NCBI RefSeq assembly: GCF_036370855.1
Contig: NC_088102.1
Span: forward strand, 18,953,001-19,017,000
DNA from: Dromaius novaehollandiae
Lineage: Eukaryota; Chordata; Aves; Casuariiformes; Dromaiidae
Reading direction: 5' to 3'
DNA: 64,000 nucleotides
The notes beneath the pieces are model-generated. The model had not been told where the DNA came from. It did no database searches and worked only from the letters and a program-made list of their open reading frames with translations. How positions within the stretch are numbered: position 1 is the stretch's first letter; every line of letters starts with the position of its first letter. A program made the translations under genes and the position numbers. Below are positions 27,048 through 42,200 of the stretch, piece by piece.

Positions 27048-27200
27048 TTAAAGTTCTTCTCGGCACATTGGAAAGTTGACAAAAGTGAAGACATTAAACT
27101 CTATCAATATAGAGAAACACAAGAAAATAGCATAAAGAAACAATACGTAGATGCCTAATTTCCTGTCCAGCTTCCACTTATTTACATGGATTCCAATCAC
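27048..27200 (-). CDS. SLC24A4: SLC24A4 exon 17, terminal coding exon with stop
   Basis: Encodes residues 472-521 and TAA at 27048-27050: [50 protein letters not shown]. It holds the final membrane helix and short tail. Human NCKX4 ends MCREDD; here the last two residues are Glu-Leu. Acceptor gcttgcag. The 3' UTR follows toward lower coordinates. Confidence 0.97.
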   Translation of the reverse strand: MIGIHVNKWKLDRKLGIYVLFLYAIFLCFSILIEFNVFTFVNFPMCREEL

Positions 27201-30200
27201 CTGCAAGCAAACAAAGTGTTAGTTATTTAAGCTCCAAAGGAGACTTTTGGAAACCACCATTACAAGCTAAAAAATAGTGTCTTTTGAATTAGAGATCTCT
27301 AACCAAGATAAATATATATTCTTGGTAATTTTATAGATGAAAAGGCAGCGTATGTTTTTCAGATCAACCAAAGGAATGTAAAAGCCCATCCAATAACTCA
27401 AACATTCGCCTGACTCTCAGCTGTGCTAAGATCCTTTAACAAAATATTAAATGAACCCACTTCAAGGCCCCTTCCCAAGTTCTTCGTTTAACTGAGAAAC
27501 AGGCTCCTAGGTGCTCAGTTTCAGTATGTGCTGCATTTTCAATACATGGGCCACAGCAGCATCTGTTCATTGTTTCAGTATTAACTAAATTAATGCATTG
27601 AAGGCCTCTCCCTCCAGTGCTCCCTCAGATCTTTTATGACCCAGTAGTATACCAGCACCTAATGTTCATTCTTTCAACAGCTTCAGAAGAGCTGGAGCTG
27701 AGCAAATCATTAAAGAAAGCAGAACTAAGGGGAGTTACAAACTATAGGTAGCAAAGCAGTGAAATTCACACAAGGCTCCTATTTCCAGTGGTGTGGAGTA
27801 ACTGAATTATTATTTCAGTCTTGCTCAAAAGTCTCTGTTGAGGTTTGCTGGGGAGGGGTAGGGCAGAGCATTCAACAGTACAAATGAGAGAATAATAGAT
27901 GCTTTGAACGCAGCTGATATGGCTTATGCTATGAGAAAGGTCTTTTTAGAAAACCTTGAACAGCTAGCATAATATTATCTACATAATCCCCCTATGTTTT
28001 CCAAAGTGCTGGTTACTAATATGCATGCAATGACATCAGATACAAATGTCCAAAGAGTATCTTTGCTGTTTCACAAGCATTGTGCAGTATAGCAGAATGG
28101 GGGATAGGACAGGAAAGGAACAGGCTCCCACAGCTTATACATTAGATGCATTAAGAAGTTAGTGGCATAGTGAACAGCCTTGCTCATTCTACCACTTAAA
28201 ATCGTGCAGAGGTGATGTGGAGCTTTGTAAGACCTAGCCATGCAACAGTGTGAAATCTCCCGTGATGATCACCTCCTCTACAGAGTCTCCACAGGCAGTT
28301 GGCAAAAAGATGCAAGTGTAAGTGGGTATTTATACCTTTGGGATTTGATTCTTCCCACAGTGGGTTCCCTGGGAGTCAGCAGGATCAGATCCTAAGTACC
28401 AGCAAAATTCACTTTTGAAACAGAATTATTGTTTCACCTTAACAAGTCATGTGTTACAAGGATAAGAGCCTTACGCTGAGCAACACTTAGCATGCTTATT
28501 CAAAGTGCTGAGGTTCACAGTCCTCATAGACTAGTCTTCATTAAGGGGTTTGGCTAGAGCACGTTGTTATTCCACGCTGGCCCTGGAAACCAGATGCAGA
28601 AGCTAAGGGGGATGAAGTGTACCTGGGTGTTGTCTCAGCATAAAGTAGAGACAGGCCTAGGAGATGCAGCTGGACACAGGAGCATAGAAGTACTAGTGGA
28701 TCCCATAATTTCAACACTGCCATTGAAATCAAAGGGAGCTATAAGCATCCAACATCTCTGCTGCACCAAGTGCCAGATTTCAGTCCTCAGTGAGGACAAT
28801 GACAGCTCTTCTACTCATGGTATTGCTAGAGGGATTGTATTTTCTAAGAATCAATGCTTTGGGGATAAGAACTTCCAATGTGTCCTTCTATAATACACCA
28901 AGTAAATAGCTAATAATTATTCTATACTTTGAATACTCCAAAGAGTTACATCTGGAAGCACACAAATACTTACTGTAAGTGCCACTGATCCTAGCAGAAG
29001 TGCAACTGAATAGACCAATCCTTTACTGTTTATCTTAACCTGTGGGAATTAGATAGAGAAGAGATCTTTAAAATGTTCAGTATATAATAATTGTGCTTTG
29101 GAGTTCACAAACCAATTTATTGATTTATGGTAGTCTACATCCTGTTTTGAATAGTGATTGACTTGCCCATTTTAAACTATGCAAATCCATGACAAATTTA
29201 TCATAATGGAGAATGGGATGGTTAAAGAATCAAAACAAATGTGCAAGTTGTCCCACCTCTATAAAAACATGTGCATTCATAGTGAATTTTTAGTTTAAAG
29301 ATCCTCAGTAGAAATACACAATATTCTTATCTTACAGACAAAAATACTAAGGCACAGGGAGACAGACAGATGTGCCTGAAGCTGTACAGAGAGGAAATGA
29401 CAGAGCCAAAAACAGACATCCATGGCCCTATTTTCCTGCTATACCACATAATGTATTCCAACTGATGACAATGGGAATTAACTGCATCTTGGGGAAGGAA
29501 AATTGCTCCTGTAACTCCTGGTTCCCTGACCAAGAAATAACATCTTATTTAGCAACCAAAATGTGCTCAGGAGATTTTTTTAATTTGCATGCTTTCTTTT
29601 TAGGGTATGTTGTTTTAAACAAAAAAAAGGGGTGCAGTAAAAATACGCCCAGTATACATACAGATGATCCATAATTAACCACCATGGTCTGCAAACCCCA
29701 TGGAACTCCAAGGCCCACCAGAATGTCAAAGACGTTGCTCCCTATTGTGTTGGATACTGCCATGTCACCGAGGCCTGCAGAGAGAAAAAACAACTCTCAG
29801 TTAAAAACAAATGTATACTCCATGTATTAAAGGAAATTAAAGGGGAATGATATGCATTGACCCAAACCCTCTTGGACTGGCCAGGGTATCTGAGGTAGGG
29901 AGATGATTTCCATAATCTTTGCATGACTTTTGAAAACAGTGTGCAAAATTTGCTCCCTCTAGCTACATCTTCCTTGTGGCTTGGATAGCCTTTACTGGGT
30001 GAATGGTAGTCGTTCAGCATCTGAGCTCAATTCAGATTCAAAAAAGAAGTTGATACAGTTGTTCTAGACAGTCTGCAGCCACAGAGAACATGGAGACTGT
30101 CTGTTGGTTTTAGTCTGTGGATACCTGGCATTTAGTTCACGTCAACGACAAAAGGTGATCCTGAAAAGAACTAACCTAGATAGGAGTCAAAGATACTAAG

Positions 30201-33200
30201 CACTTCTGTGGGGTCAGGGCCTAATCAGCAATGATTCATTCTAGGAACAATAAAGTGCTACAGAAAATAAAAAAAAGAGTGAATGGTGCTGAAGTCACTA
30301 GGCATTACTGAATGTCTGTTCCTCATGCTCATCCCTGGCTGGCCTCTCATTCTACACTAACATCAGTGGAAGTAGGGGAGGCAAAAGAATTCTTCTCTGC
30401 CTTTGCTAATTTTCCTTGGGCACAGGCCTAACTAATCAATCTCTTCCACAAAACACTTACTAGGAAGGAAAAGGAGCTCAGATGCAAATGGGACATGCCC
30501 TGCAAATACTTTTGAGAGTACACAGACACTGTTGGTCACAAGTACAGTCTCTGCATGGGGGGAGATACTGAGAGAAAGGTTATGCTTCAGATCCATATTA
30601 TGGCAGTATCATTCTCTACTCTTTAGATACTTGTCTGTAATCTGTCTTGTAATTGTCTGTCTTGTAACCAAGTGTTACAAAAGCCCTGCACTGTCCTTGA
30701 GAGATAGGGGCTGCTTTTTGCCAAGCTTGCCTTCACTTTTGGAAGAAACAATACCTACAGTAGTTTGCCTAATACTAAAGAGGAATTAATTTAAAGAAGC
30801 AGTCTGTTCATTTTAAAATGTGACAAGTTTTCCTTCTATTCTTCCAAAAATCTTTTCACTTTAATACTACATATGGAAAATTAATTTAGTAGGAAGGTAG
30901 TTCCATAAGAATCCTGAATACTTTTGTTCTGCTTTTTGTGAGATTTTCCTTCACACAACAAATAACATAATCTGGAAAATTAATTATTTTAAATACATAA
31001 TCCTTTTTAATCAAGCAATCAATCCCCTTCTGAAGAAGAGATTATGTCTAAAGTGTGACTCTCAGAAATGATACGTATTATTTCATAGTGTTATTCCTAT
31101 CTCATACTGCAAGGATGGCACTTTCGGGTAGTTAATTTATGACTTCGGAACCCTTGCTGTTTGCTCACTGATGTGTCATGGAGAGCTCATTATCTGAAAA
31201 AAAAGTCTAGGGGAATTAGAATAGTAGACAAGACTACAATCAGAGCCTGTTCTCTTCTACTGAAGTACAAGACAGCACACTGTCAGGTTTAATGTTTTTC
31301 AACTGCAACAGGAAAGGATGTGGCTAGAGATATTTCTCAAGCAAAAAAGGAAATGTAAAAAAACTTAATCAAAAGTTAAAGATACATAAGAAGTATTTGG
31401 CAATTTCAGTTAGAAAGTTGATGAGGACATTGCAGACATCTATCTAAAACTCTTTCCAGTACCTCTATTCATATATGCCAAAGGGAAAGAGGTCTGCATT
31501 TGGATGAGAAGTATGCTTGGAGCAAGTTCACTTCTGCCAGATCCTCTTAAGCCACTTCACTTCCCTGGGCTCAAGAGGTCTTTTGAAAATCAGTACAAGT
31601 TTTACATGGACATGTGCTGATCAGCATATATTCTTCAGCGTGTTTTTTTAATAGCTGATATTCCAGTTTTGCCTACTACTTACATCTTTTTACCCTGAGT
31701 GATACATACCATGCATGGAATATCTGAGTGTTGAATGACATAGAATGCTAGGCTGTGCCCAGTCCCATAAAGCAAAAGATAACAGGACAGGGATCACCTT
31801 TTGGTTCACAATACAGTGAAATAAAAACCGAACAATAAATTTGCATGGAGAATTCGCGTGTATGGAAAAAACAAATCACAGAAAAGGTACGTAAGATTGT
31901 AATTACTCTCCATCAGACAGAGTACCTTGTCTTGCTACTATTAAGCTGGCCATGCAGTCTGGGACGCTTGTTCCTGCAGCTAGGAAAGTAATGCCCATGA
32001 TCACATCTGGTATCCCAAGGGTGTATCCAATCACAGTCACCTGAACAGCAAGGAAAACAGATTAACCTGTAATATTTGGAAAGATCCCCATTCCAGTACA
32101 GTTATAGCACACTCTTAACTCTGACCTTTGGTGCGGACCCTGACTTCAGACACTTACCCATTTCTGCAATAACCAGCCTAAAACCAACCTAGTGAAAAGT
32201 ACTTTGGGGTATATTCCTAAGCCTTCTATGAGCAAACAAAAAGCTCCCTTTTCTGTAGTTCTAACAGGACATACTGGTCTTTCAAGGAGAAGCACATGCA
32301 CAGTCCAATCTGTTGGGGTTTGTTGTTGTTGTTTTTTGTTCCCAAGAATGACAAGATTCTTCCTAGTGCAATTCCCAGGACAGAAGGACTAGAACTAATT
32401 TATACTGGGGCACAGAGGCAGAGATACAAAGAGCTTATTTTATCCCAATACATGAAGAAGGAACCAGTTTCTTGCATGACTCCTGATATAATCCCAAAGT
32501 GAGCAGGTCTTGTTATACTGTCCGTTGGGGATCCAGATGCAGCTTTAAAAGAGGTTAGGGAATGGCTGAAGCTTGCAGTAGAACTTTTTGAAAGAACAGG
32601 ATACTATATTTAGGTGAATATCCAAAGCAGGCTGAAAAAGACTCAAGAAAAAAGGCTGAACAGGTAGCCAAGCACACGAAGGAAATAGCCTTGTGGGAGT
32701 GAAAGGACTGAAGCAGGGACAGGCAGCTGCTTCCCTGTCAAGACTGCTAAGGGTGAAGGGAATCCACTCACCAGCCTTCATACTCTCAAAGGCAAGCTGC
32801 GGCTCAGAAACAAGAGTGGGCATGAATCCTCTGCTGTAAATGGTAATGGGGTATTGAGGTTTGGCTGCCTCTTGAAAAAAGAGGTGTTGCAGCCTTGGTG
32901 AGCACGTGTCTCTTGCTTGTGAAGGGGGACACCCGCAAATGACACTAAGGCCTTATATGCATAGTCTTACAAAGGACAGATGGTATGAAATGAATGTGTG
33001 GCTTTGGCACAGTTATACTGGGAAGAAAGAATGGCTGGCATATGAATTTCTCTTTAAGTGTCTCCAAAACAGTCCACATCCGGAGAGAGAGGGGTTACTT
33101 TACAATGCAAAATTTTATAAATTAAATATATAGAGGGCACAGGATCTTCCATGAGAGAAAAAAATGACTATAAAGCAGCCCACAAATGCCTAAAACATTT

Positions 33201-36200
33201 GGGGAAGACAGAGCTGTTCTCTACCCCAAAAAAATTTTGCAGGTAAGAAGCTCATGAGCAAAAATTCTTCTAGAATATCTCACCAAATTTCAGCATACTG
33301 CATTTCTATGACTATATATATTCCAATATGAAAGAAGTCAACAGTTTCTTCACTGCATTTTCTTTTAGAAGAAAAAATGGGCATATGAGTTCTTCCAATA
33401 CCACAAGCCGCCAATCTTCCAGTTACAGTTATATACAACTTCTTGGCTTTGCATCTTTCAGTGTAGAAAAAAGGTAACTTCAAAGTATACCTCAAAAGTA
33501 TCATTATTTTTTCCGTTTCTAAAACCAATTTGAGGTGCTTTCCTATTTGTGCCCCTTCTCTGACTGAAAATGTACACTTAAAAAGAGAAACTAAATGACA
33601 GTAAGAAAGAAAAAACAGGAACCTAGTCAAATCTTCAAGTAAGTGTGCTCCTAAATTGATCACAATTTACCTATCTACACCAGGTACAGTCTGTTTTTCA
33701 TATGTCTAGGGCAAATAGAAACATCTTACAAGCAATCATAGTACTCTTCCCTAAAAAGGATTTTATTGCATTAGTCCACTCAAGGTATTTTACAGTACTT
33801 GTGAGTCTTCAAATCTTGCTACCCATCTGATTTTTGTACATGTTTCAGTATCAGATTGTATAGCCAAATTTCTAAAGGTGTCTCAAGACAGATTCTGAGA
33901 GTGAAATGCCGCCATTTAGACCTCCATCCACTACTGGATTTGGATGCCTACATTCTTTTGAAAATCTAGCTGGCACGTTCCTATATCTGTAAGTGCCCCA
34001 CACAGTAAGGACAAGGCCCAAATCTTTGTGAGAAAAGAGCAGCATAAAACTAGAATTATAATACTGTAATTAGAATATCCATTGAAGAGATCGCACTATG
34101 ATTACATACACTTCTTTAACAAAAACACAACAGATATATTAGCTATTCTGAGATGCACATTTCACTCAATATGGCAAGTCTTGCTACATGTACGTACCAT
34201 CCACACCATAAAGTAGGAAAACAAGGCAATCCAGAGAGTGGATAAGATGAATGTCAGCATAAAAAATTTCTCCCAGCGTGGTTTGCTGCAGTTTGGAATG
34301 GTGCAGAAGAGCAGGAATATCAATGGCCATGTCAAAATCCATTTGATTTTGTTCATTTTTCCATCTGCAGGACAAAGAAAGGAAAGAATCAGTTTAATTT
34401 TTCTGTCGCTATCCTAGGCCCAGTTACACCTCTTTGAACACAGCAGAGGATAAGATCCCTGACAGATGATTACAACTGTGCATGTCAGCTCATTTTCCAG
34501 TGTACCTTTCATCCTTGCTTGCTCTGTGTTTATACCATCAGCCAAGTTCTGACCTTGCATGCATATGCTAGGATATTACAGTTCCAGCCTGCCAAAGTGT
34601 ATGTAAATCCAAGAAGTAAACAGAGTCAGAAAGTATGGAAGTATGGCTGCTTTTAAAACCACAATACTAGTCAGGTTTGCTGCTCTTTCAAATTCGTGTA
34701 TCGTTATTATTAATCCAAAATAAAAACCAAAAAAAGTAGTTGCTGGACTTTTTAAAAGGAAGATAGAAAGACTGGTAGTGAAAATAACCTGCACCTTCTG
34801 TAACAGAAGGTTACAAAAGAAACTACTTTTCATAGAAAAACAGAATCGCAGACCCAAACTATGAGCATGACAACCTTGTCTCATATACTTGACTGTGGTC
34901 AGTTGGAGGGCACCTCAAACTAGAAGTCAGCAGATCTAGACTTGAGAAGTATTTCTCCAAATGTGTGTAGCACTACCTTGGGCAAGTCACTTAGCTTCTG
35001 TAAAAGAAGACTGAAGATAATGACTGCCCTGTACAACTCCCTGAAATCAAGTGGTGAGCAATACCAGAGACCTGTTATTACTGACGAAGGCAAGTGCGAA
35101 CCATTCCACTTTTAGAAAATGCCAGGTATTGTAAATGTGCGTGTAAATCTTAATACATAAAAGAGACTTATTTTATAACTGTGACATATTTTTCAGAGAT
35201 ATAAATTCTGGAAATACCAGAATTTTTACATGTTTCATGAGGTATCCTGCAAGTAGAATAACACATTCGTTTTTCAGGCTAAACCTGAGTTTTATAGCCA
35301 ACTGCATGGCAGGTTTTGTTTGGGTTTTCTTTACATATTTTTATTATAATAAGGATATAAAGATTAATAAGGATTTCCTGTTTTTTCAATCAGTATAAAT
35401 AAACTGATAATTATATGCATGAGATCTATCAAAATATGCCATTTTGAGCAAAATGGGTGATTGCATTGAACACTTTCAGATACATCTTCAGTAAATTTCT
35501 ATAGCTCAATTAAAAAGGGCACATAATAATCAGGGAAAATTCCATCAATTTCAGCAGGAATTTTCCTTTAGCAAAGACACTGGGATTTAGGATGTGTTTA
35601 CGTGAGTTTTTCTCCGTTAATTCAATTAGAGCCGAAATCTGTCATCTGGACCTATGTGCACCAGATGCAATGAAATTAAATGTTAGACATTTTAAAATGT
35701 AGTAATACCTCTGCAGTCTGTAAGGCTACTTACAAGTCTAGTTTAATGCAATAGTCTTCATTCATTTATTTGGGTATGTACTTCAGTGCTTAGCTATTTT
35801 CCTGCTTAAGTGATGAATCCACTCCCTAACTTGAGATTTCCTTGTGAATTCTGAGAAGTCATCAGCCCACCAGGAAATCTGAGCATAAGCTTGAATCTTT
35901 ATTCCCTTTAGCTTGCAGCTGTGGAACTTAACACACAAAACTATTAAGGTCCCTTGGTCAATTCTATTCCTTGAATTTTGCATGTCACTGGGGAGCTATT
36001 ACAGATTTTACTGGAAAGTCCTTTTTCTCTATGGTTACATATACTACCATGCAGGTTTTTAAAACAGTTACCTTTTATCTGTTCTGTCCAAGAAAAGAAA
36101 TGACACTTAGTTCACATCTCACTTCAACTCTGTTTACAAGGCTGTAAACATCATATGATAATTTGCACCTCCTTCTGTTTAATTTGTTTCAGTCTGGATC

Positions 36201-39200
36201 ATTAAAAGACTCCTGCTGGTTAATTTGTACTCTTTGTCTACCCATGTTGCTAAGCTTGGTTCATAGTCAAACAAGTCAGTATGGGCTACGCCAGTAATTT
36301 CCTCAGTGCTTAATTCCAAATGCACAATGAGTGGGCGACTGTCTGACAGGAAAAAATACAGATCTGACTCTGATCTGATGTTGCTGTAATCCGACTGACT
36401 TCAGTGGTGCTCCACACAGAAGAGATTCAGGCCCATTTGTCTTTTCAATACCATGAATAAAAGAAACAAATTTGCCTGCAGAATGAGTAGGACAGATGCT
36501 ATTAACCTCTACTGGGGAATATGCATCCTGCCAGGGATCCTGTCTAATGTCCTGAATCACTTAAACAAATGCTTACCAGTGAGAATTCACAGTGCTTTAC
36601 CATCGGCATTGCTAATCTTGCTAAGTTCTAAGAAGACAGAAATATTGGTGGAAAAGGACTTGCCTTTCCCTTGTCTTTGCTCAGACTGAATGGATGTGCA
36701 CTAGATTAAAAATCCTAGCTCCATTACTGGTGATGCTTTATCCACAGAAAGTCATGGGTCAGAACTCCATTTTTCAGTTATATAGTTTATGGAAGTGACC
36801 CTTGCATTCATCATGTGACAACCGGGCTTGAGACTTCAGAGGACAAGAACTGTATTCTGGGTTTTTCTAGGTTAACAGAGAAGCTGACTGGCCATTTACA
36901 AGCCAGCCTGGAATAGTTCTTAGCTATCATGACCAAAGCAGCCTACGTGATACACTCTACATTGGCTTCTCTTTTGTGTTTGGATTTGCTAGTTTTTACA
37001 AACTTTTATATAAGGCCTTAAATGGATCTGGCCTTGGTTCTGCTTCAGATCTTTTTCTTAAGCTCCCACCCTGCTGGGTCATGGAACCTGTGTGCCACCC
37101 AGTGCTAAAGGAGTCTTCTGTTATGCCGTAACTTGGTAGTTTAGTAAGCGTTTGCTGCAACATCTCACCTCCTCGGAAAGCTGCTCACTTTGTCCACTTC
37201 ACTTGGCTTAAATGAACACACAAACAACATCCAGGTTGAGAATTTTATTTTTTTAGCTCTTTTGAAATTACTTCTTGTGCTGTTGATTTGTTTTTGACCA
37301 CCCATAGTAAAATAACCATTAAAATGATTTAGCCATAGATCTGTTTAACTGGGGTGTGTTTTTAGTTAATGACAAATTTTATGATTCTTGTTTAGCATGC
37401 CTTGTACATCTGCAAGGAAGAAAATTATCATCATTAACACTATTATTCAATAAATAGCTGTTCTGTAAAAACAGACAAACAGTCCCATTACAGGACATTA
37501 GCTCAACTGTTTTTTAGCAGTACGGGCCACTTCTTAAGCTCTGGATCTGAAGGCTCCTGCAGCATCGCATATAGCTCAGGAAAGGCATAATTTGTTTATT
37601 GCAACCCTGCATGATAATATTGAAAGAATACTGCTTTATTATAAAAGCCCACACTGCTCTGTATTCTGTTCACTTCACTCTTCTGTTACACTGACTGATC
37701 CAGTTTTTGCTTGAAGTTATTTTTGCTCCTTTATATATCCATTTCTCTGTTCCTCCAAAATATTTAACAGATTTTTGGAAGCCAAGCATGCCGAATATTC
37801 CAGAGAGGTATTATTATAGAGAAGCCTGATTACAATGTTTATGAAAACCAAGGGACAGCACTACAACAAAGAGCCCTTCGCTAATTTTCATTACCTTTCT
37901 GGGGTGCTTTTCTTTCCAGATGTTACGCTTAAAAGAATCACTACAGATAGTTTTCTGGTGAAAAAAGTTAACAACACACACCATAGCTGGTAAAAATTGT
38001 TAACAACACACACCACAGCACTAACAAGAAAAGGGCATTTCCTTAAGGCACTAAGTGCCTTTTTATAGGAAAAATATTTTTGTATTTGTAACATCCACGC
38101 AGAGTCGAGAGGAGCTCTGTACAAAAAAGTGAAACCGCTTTGGGTTTTCATTCGGATTGAGAGTGTGCCTTTGAAGTATATATAACCTGATTGTCCCCAT
38201 TTACTGTATTTTGGTTTGCAACACAGAGCAGTCTTCAACCACACCAATGAGATTCTCTTGGCATAAAGCTGACTGGGAGGCACACACCTAAAGTGCTTCA
38301 GTTAGTATCAGGCCCTCAGTCCATGGGACCAAGCTAGAGCTAGTCTGAAACAGAACTTCCAACTGCAGATAGCGTGGACAGCCCACATGTCCTAGTCAAT
38401 AAAGCTGCATGCAAAACACTTCAGTTTAGACAAACTGGAGTCTGCAGCTACACTGGCAGGAGTCAGATGTAGCTACTGCAGTTCAGCCATGTAAATTTGA
38501 TAGCTTTGCTGCTTCCTCTTCCCTTTAAAAGAATGGTAATCAAACACAGAGATAACAAGAGTGCATTGCTACATAACTCACATTAGGAACATAAGAATTA
38601 CAAATCACTACTTCACATATTAGATACTTCAGAAGAACATGTCTAAACCTTCAAATGTGGAAAAAGCACCTTCCTTACACAAGGAAATCACTAGCTGACT
38701 GATCTAAAAACATTCTAATATCCCTGATAAGCATTAATCCAATTGGCAATACTATATTCTTATTCACATAAATCTCTAACTTAAGGCTACCTGGAAAACT
38801 GAAAAGTTGGAGTTTACTACTGATTTCTATTTTTTTAATTTTTTGCTTTTGGCAGTGATCAACTTAGAAGACAAATAAGGCTGGCCTAGGATGTTTAGTA
38901 TTTCACGATTTTTTGGTGCCCCACTTTATCACTTTTAAATTACTATTTTTTTTAAATCTCTCTACCTTTTTCATTTGGAAAAAACAAAAATGTTTTTCCC
39001 CCAGTGAAAACTGATTTTTAAATCACCTGTCCCCCAGGTCCTAATTAGGCTTTATATTTACAAAGATTGTATTTACATCCACATATCATTAGCAATATTA
39101 ATTCAAATCTTGACCTTCAAATGCACACTAACAAGAACCCACCTCCACACTGGGAGCTCTATAGTAATCTGGATAGCTAGTAAATTTCTGCTAGAAAGCA

Positions 39201-42200
39201 TTGTTCATCAGGTTTGAGACCCGACAGAAAAATTTAATATATGCAAATGAGCCAATCTGAAAGCCTAATTCATTTCTGAGCATGTGTTACATTCAAAACA
39301 CAACAGATGAATATGAATTTTTGTCCCAAGTATAGAACTCAACACAGAAGTATCTAAAAGAAATGTAACAAACTAGATCCATTGTGACTTTTCCATCAGA
39401 ATGATTTTCTGCTGAAAAATGTCTTTGTTGCAAAATAAAAAATTTGTGAGTCAATGTTTTTTAATTTGCTAACACAGCAGCTGCCTCTCTGCTTTCTTGG
39501 AAAATCCTTATTGATTTCAGCTCTGCAAATTTCCCTAGGAATCATGAAGAGGCTCTTAGATAAGCTACGAAGTAGGCAGCAGAGTATCCAAGATGATCTC
39601 ATCTTTGTCAGCCTTCCAAATGGGCAGTTGACATGCTAAAACATTCTTATTTCAATTCTTCTGCAACAGATCTTTGAAGACAACTCTTTTTTCTGTAAAA
39701 AATACTTTTACTTTTCATCTTCTTCTAAAACAGACTATTTTCCAAAACACTGACACTTTTCTCAGAATAGAAGTTCCATTTTCCAGAATACAAGTTCCAA
39801 ATTCCAGACCATGAGATCTGTCCAAAAAAACCCTCATCCAGATTTCTATTTTTTCAGCCTGTGCCTTTAACCACACTTTGCATATACAGATTTATGTCAA
39901 TAACGTTCCCTTAAAGACATATTTTGCTGCAACAGGAACAGGACCTGAACAAAGAATTTATTCCAGTCTGCATAAACAAGCTTTACTCTTAGTATAGAAT
40001 TCCTACAGGTTTACATGGGATAATATTCAACAACAAGGAAATGTAATACAGCAGAGTACTCACTGCGTCTTGTTTGACTTGATTTGATTTTGGCATGGTT
40101 TATTTTTTATGTTTTAATATTGCTGTCTGTTTTCAAGGGAAGAGAGCTGGAGTTTACAGACTTCCTCAAGCCCTCTATACCCTTTTGGAGCAAAGTGATG
40201 AGCAAACATAATACTGTTAGTAAATTGAACCCTAGCCTATTACACTTCTAAACTCTCCTGTGTACCCTCCTTCTATGTAGAGCGGATTAGCTGCACTCAG
40301 CTCTCGCAAACAAAGTACATTCTTCCAGTTAATTTTCACCAAAAGGACTCCAGTTCACGAGGCTCTGAGAACATGCCACAATGCAAACCAAAAGGGCAGC
40401 ACATGAGGACAACTGGGAGATCTGCCTCAAAAGTGCACTTGTGATCTGAACTAAAATGCTAAAGTAGATGCATCATTATATAGGCAGTAGCAATAGGAAG
40501 CTCTTCCAAAAAAGCCTTCTAGAACACCAAAGTTAGGTCCCGCTCTGAACTGCTGTCTTGAAAAAACTTCTGCCATTGCAGAGAAGCAAAATTAACCCTT
40601 TGCATCAGTGTTTCCAGAGACAGACAGATTTCCACAGTGAACTGTTTTCTGTTGTTGACTCATTAGAAATACATTTCTTTGATACTCAGCAGTGGTTAAA
40701 AAGGAAACGTTAGGAAAGGAAAGGAGAACAAACCAGAGAACATCATTTAAAATCACGGCTAATCCATATCTCGGATATACAGTCCTGGTCCTCTTATCTC
40801 AGAAAGGGTATAGTAGAACTGGAAAAGATTCAGAGCTAAGACAACAGGGATGAACAAAGGCACAAAGGCAGTTCTGTGCAAGTACAACAAGGTAAGCTAG
40901 GACCACTCCACCTTGAAGAGAGACAACTTCACGGGAGATATAATAAAGATCTACGACACCCTAAGCGCCACAGTGAGATGCATGGGGATTGTTTTGTTCA
41001 CTTTTCCAATACAAAAAGACATCAAATGAAGCTAGAAGGAGCCAGGTTCAAAGCAAGTAAAAGAAGATGGTTCTTCACACAACTGTAGAACTCCTTGTCA
41101 AAGGATGTTGTGGCTTTCAAGCATTTGTGGAGAGTCAAGGGGAACTGTGCAGATTAATGAAGAAATACATGAAGCAAATGCTTAGAAATCACACACAGCC
41201 CAGAAAGTTCTCTGAGTTGAAAATAATCAAAGGGCAGAGCAGTTTCAGGGAAGTATCATATAGGCTTGTCCTGTTCACATTCTTTCCCAGACTTCTTCAA
41301 AAAGCCATAGTTGGAGTCAGAGTATTGGGCTAGATGAACATTTGGTCTGACTCAGTACAACCATTTTTATGATTTTAGAAGATATTGTTAATTCCTTTTG
41401 GCTTCTATCCTGGCTTTGTATTTTGGATTCATACAAAAGTGGACAGGACTGCTAATCTCCTTTATTGCCATCTTATTTTAGCTCTGGGAATTATTCCTCT
41501 TATTTTACCTAACACCAGCACAAGTTATATAATGCATCCATGGTACAATCCTGTGAGAGAGAGAGTTCTTCATTTCTGTGAAACCAGCAGGAGCTGGAAA
41601 CACTGAATATTTTAATGGATCTTGAATATCTGACAGTGAATGGGATTTAACCATCCATTATAAGCTGCACAGAAGTGCTTTTCTGAGTCTGGGCTCTAAA
41701 AGACTACTGAGCTTTGCAAGGGCTTTGAAATATCATTTTGTTGTCAACATATGCCTGCTCGGTTTCATCCTGCTTTATTCTGATCTTTTTTTTTTAAAGA
41801 CCTGTTTCTAAACAACTTTAGAATAATCAGATAGCAAAGCATCAAACGAGCCTTTCTCCTGGAAGCTAATCACTCACAACCTAATGGTTATGTCAAGAAA
41901 GAAATTCCTTCTTAAAGGAGAACATTTCCTCCCAGATAGAAACCAAAAGCAAACCCTAGTTTGTATGGTATCATATGCAGTTGCATATGCAAATAGAAAC
42001 TATTTGTGTTGCCTCCTATTTCAAGATGGGCCTGAAACACACTCTGGGGGCAAATCTCTCTGGGTCTGAAAGATGGGATCTAGGCTGGATATTATGGTTT
42101 GACACTATTTTCATGTAAAAAGTTTTATTCTCTATTCTGATGCTCTAAAGCCCTACTTTTATAACAGAACACCATCACTGATGGCATATAAAGCAGCAAA

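Noticed and set aside
33280..33663. 127-codon open frame on the minus strand in an SLC24A4 intron
   Set aside because: No match to NCKX4 or any family, and no flanking splice sites in frame with the neighbouring exons.
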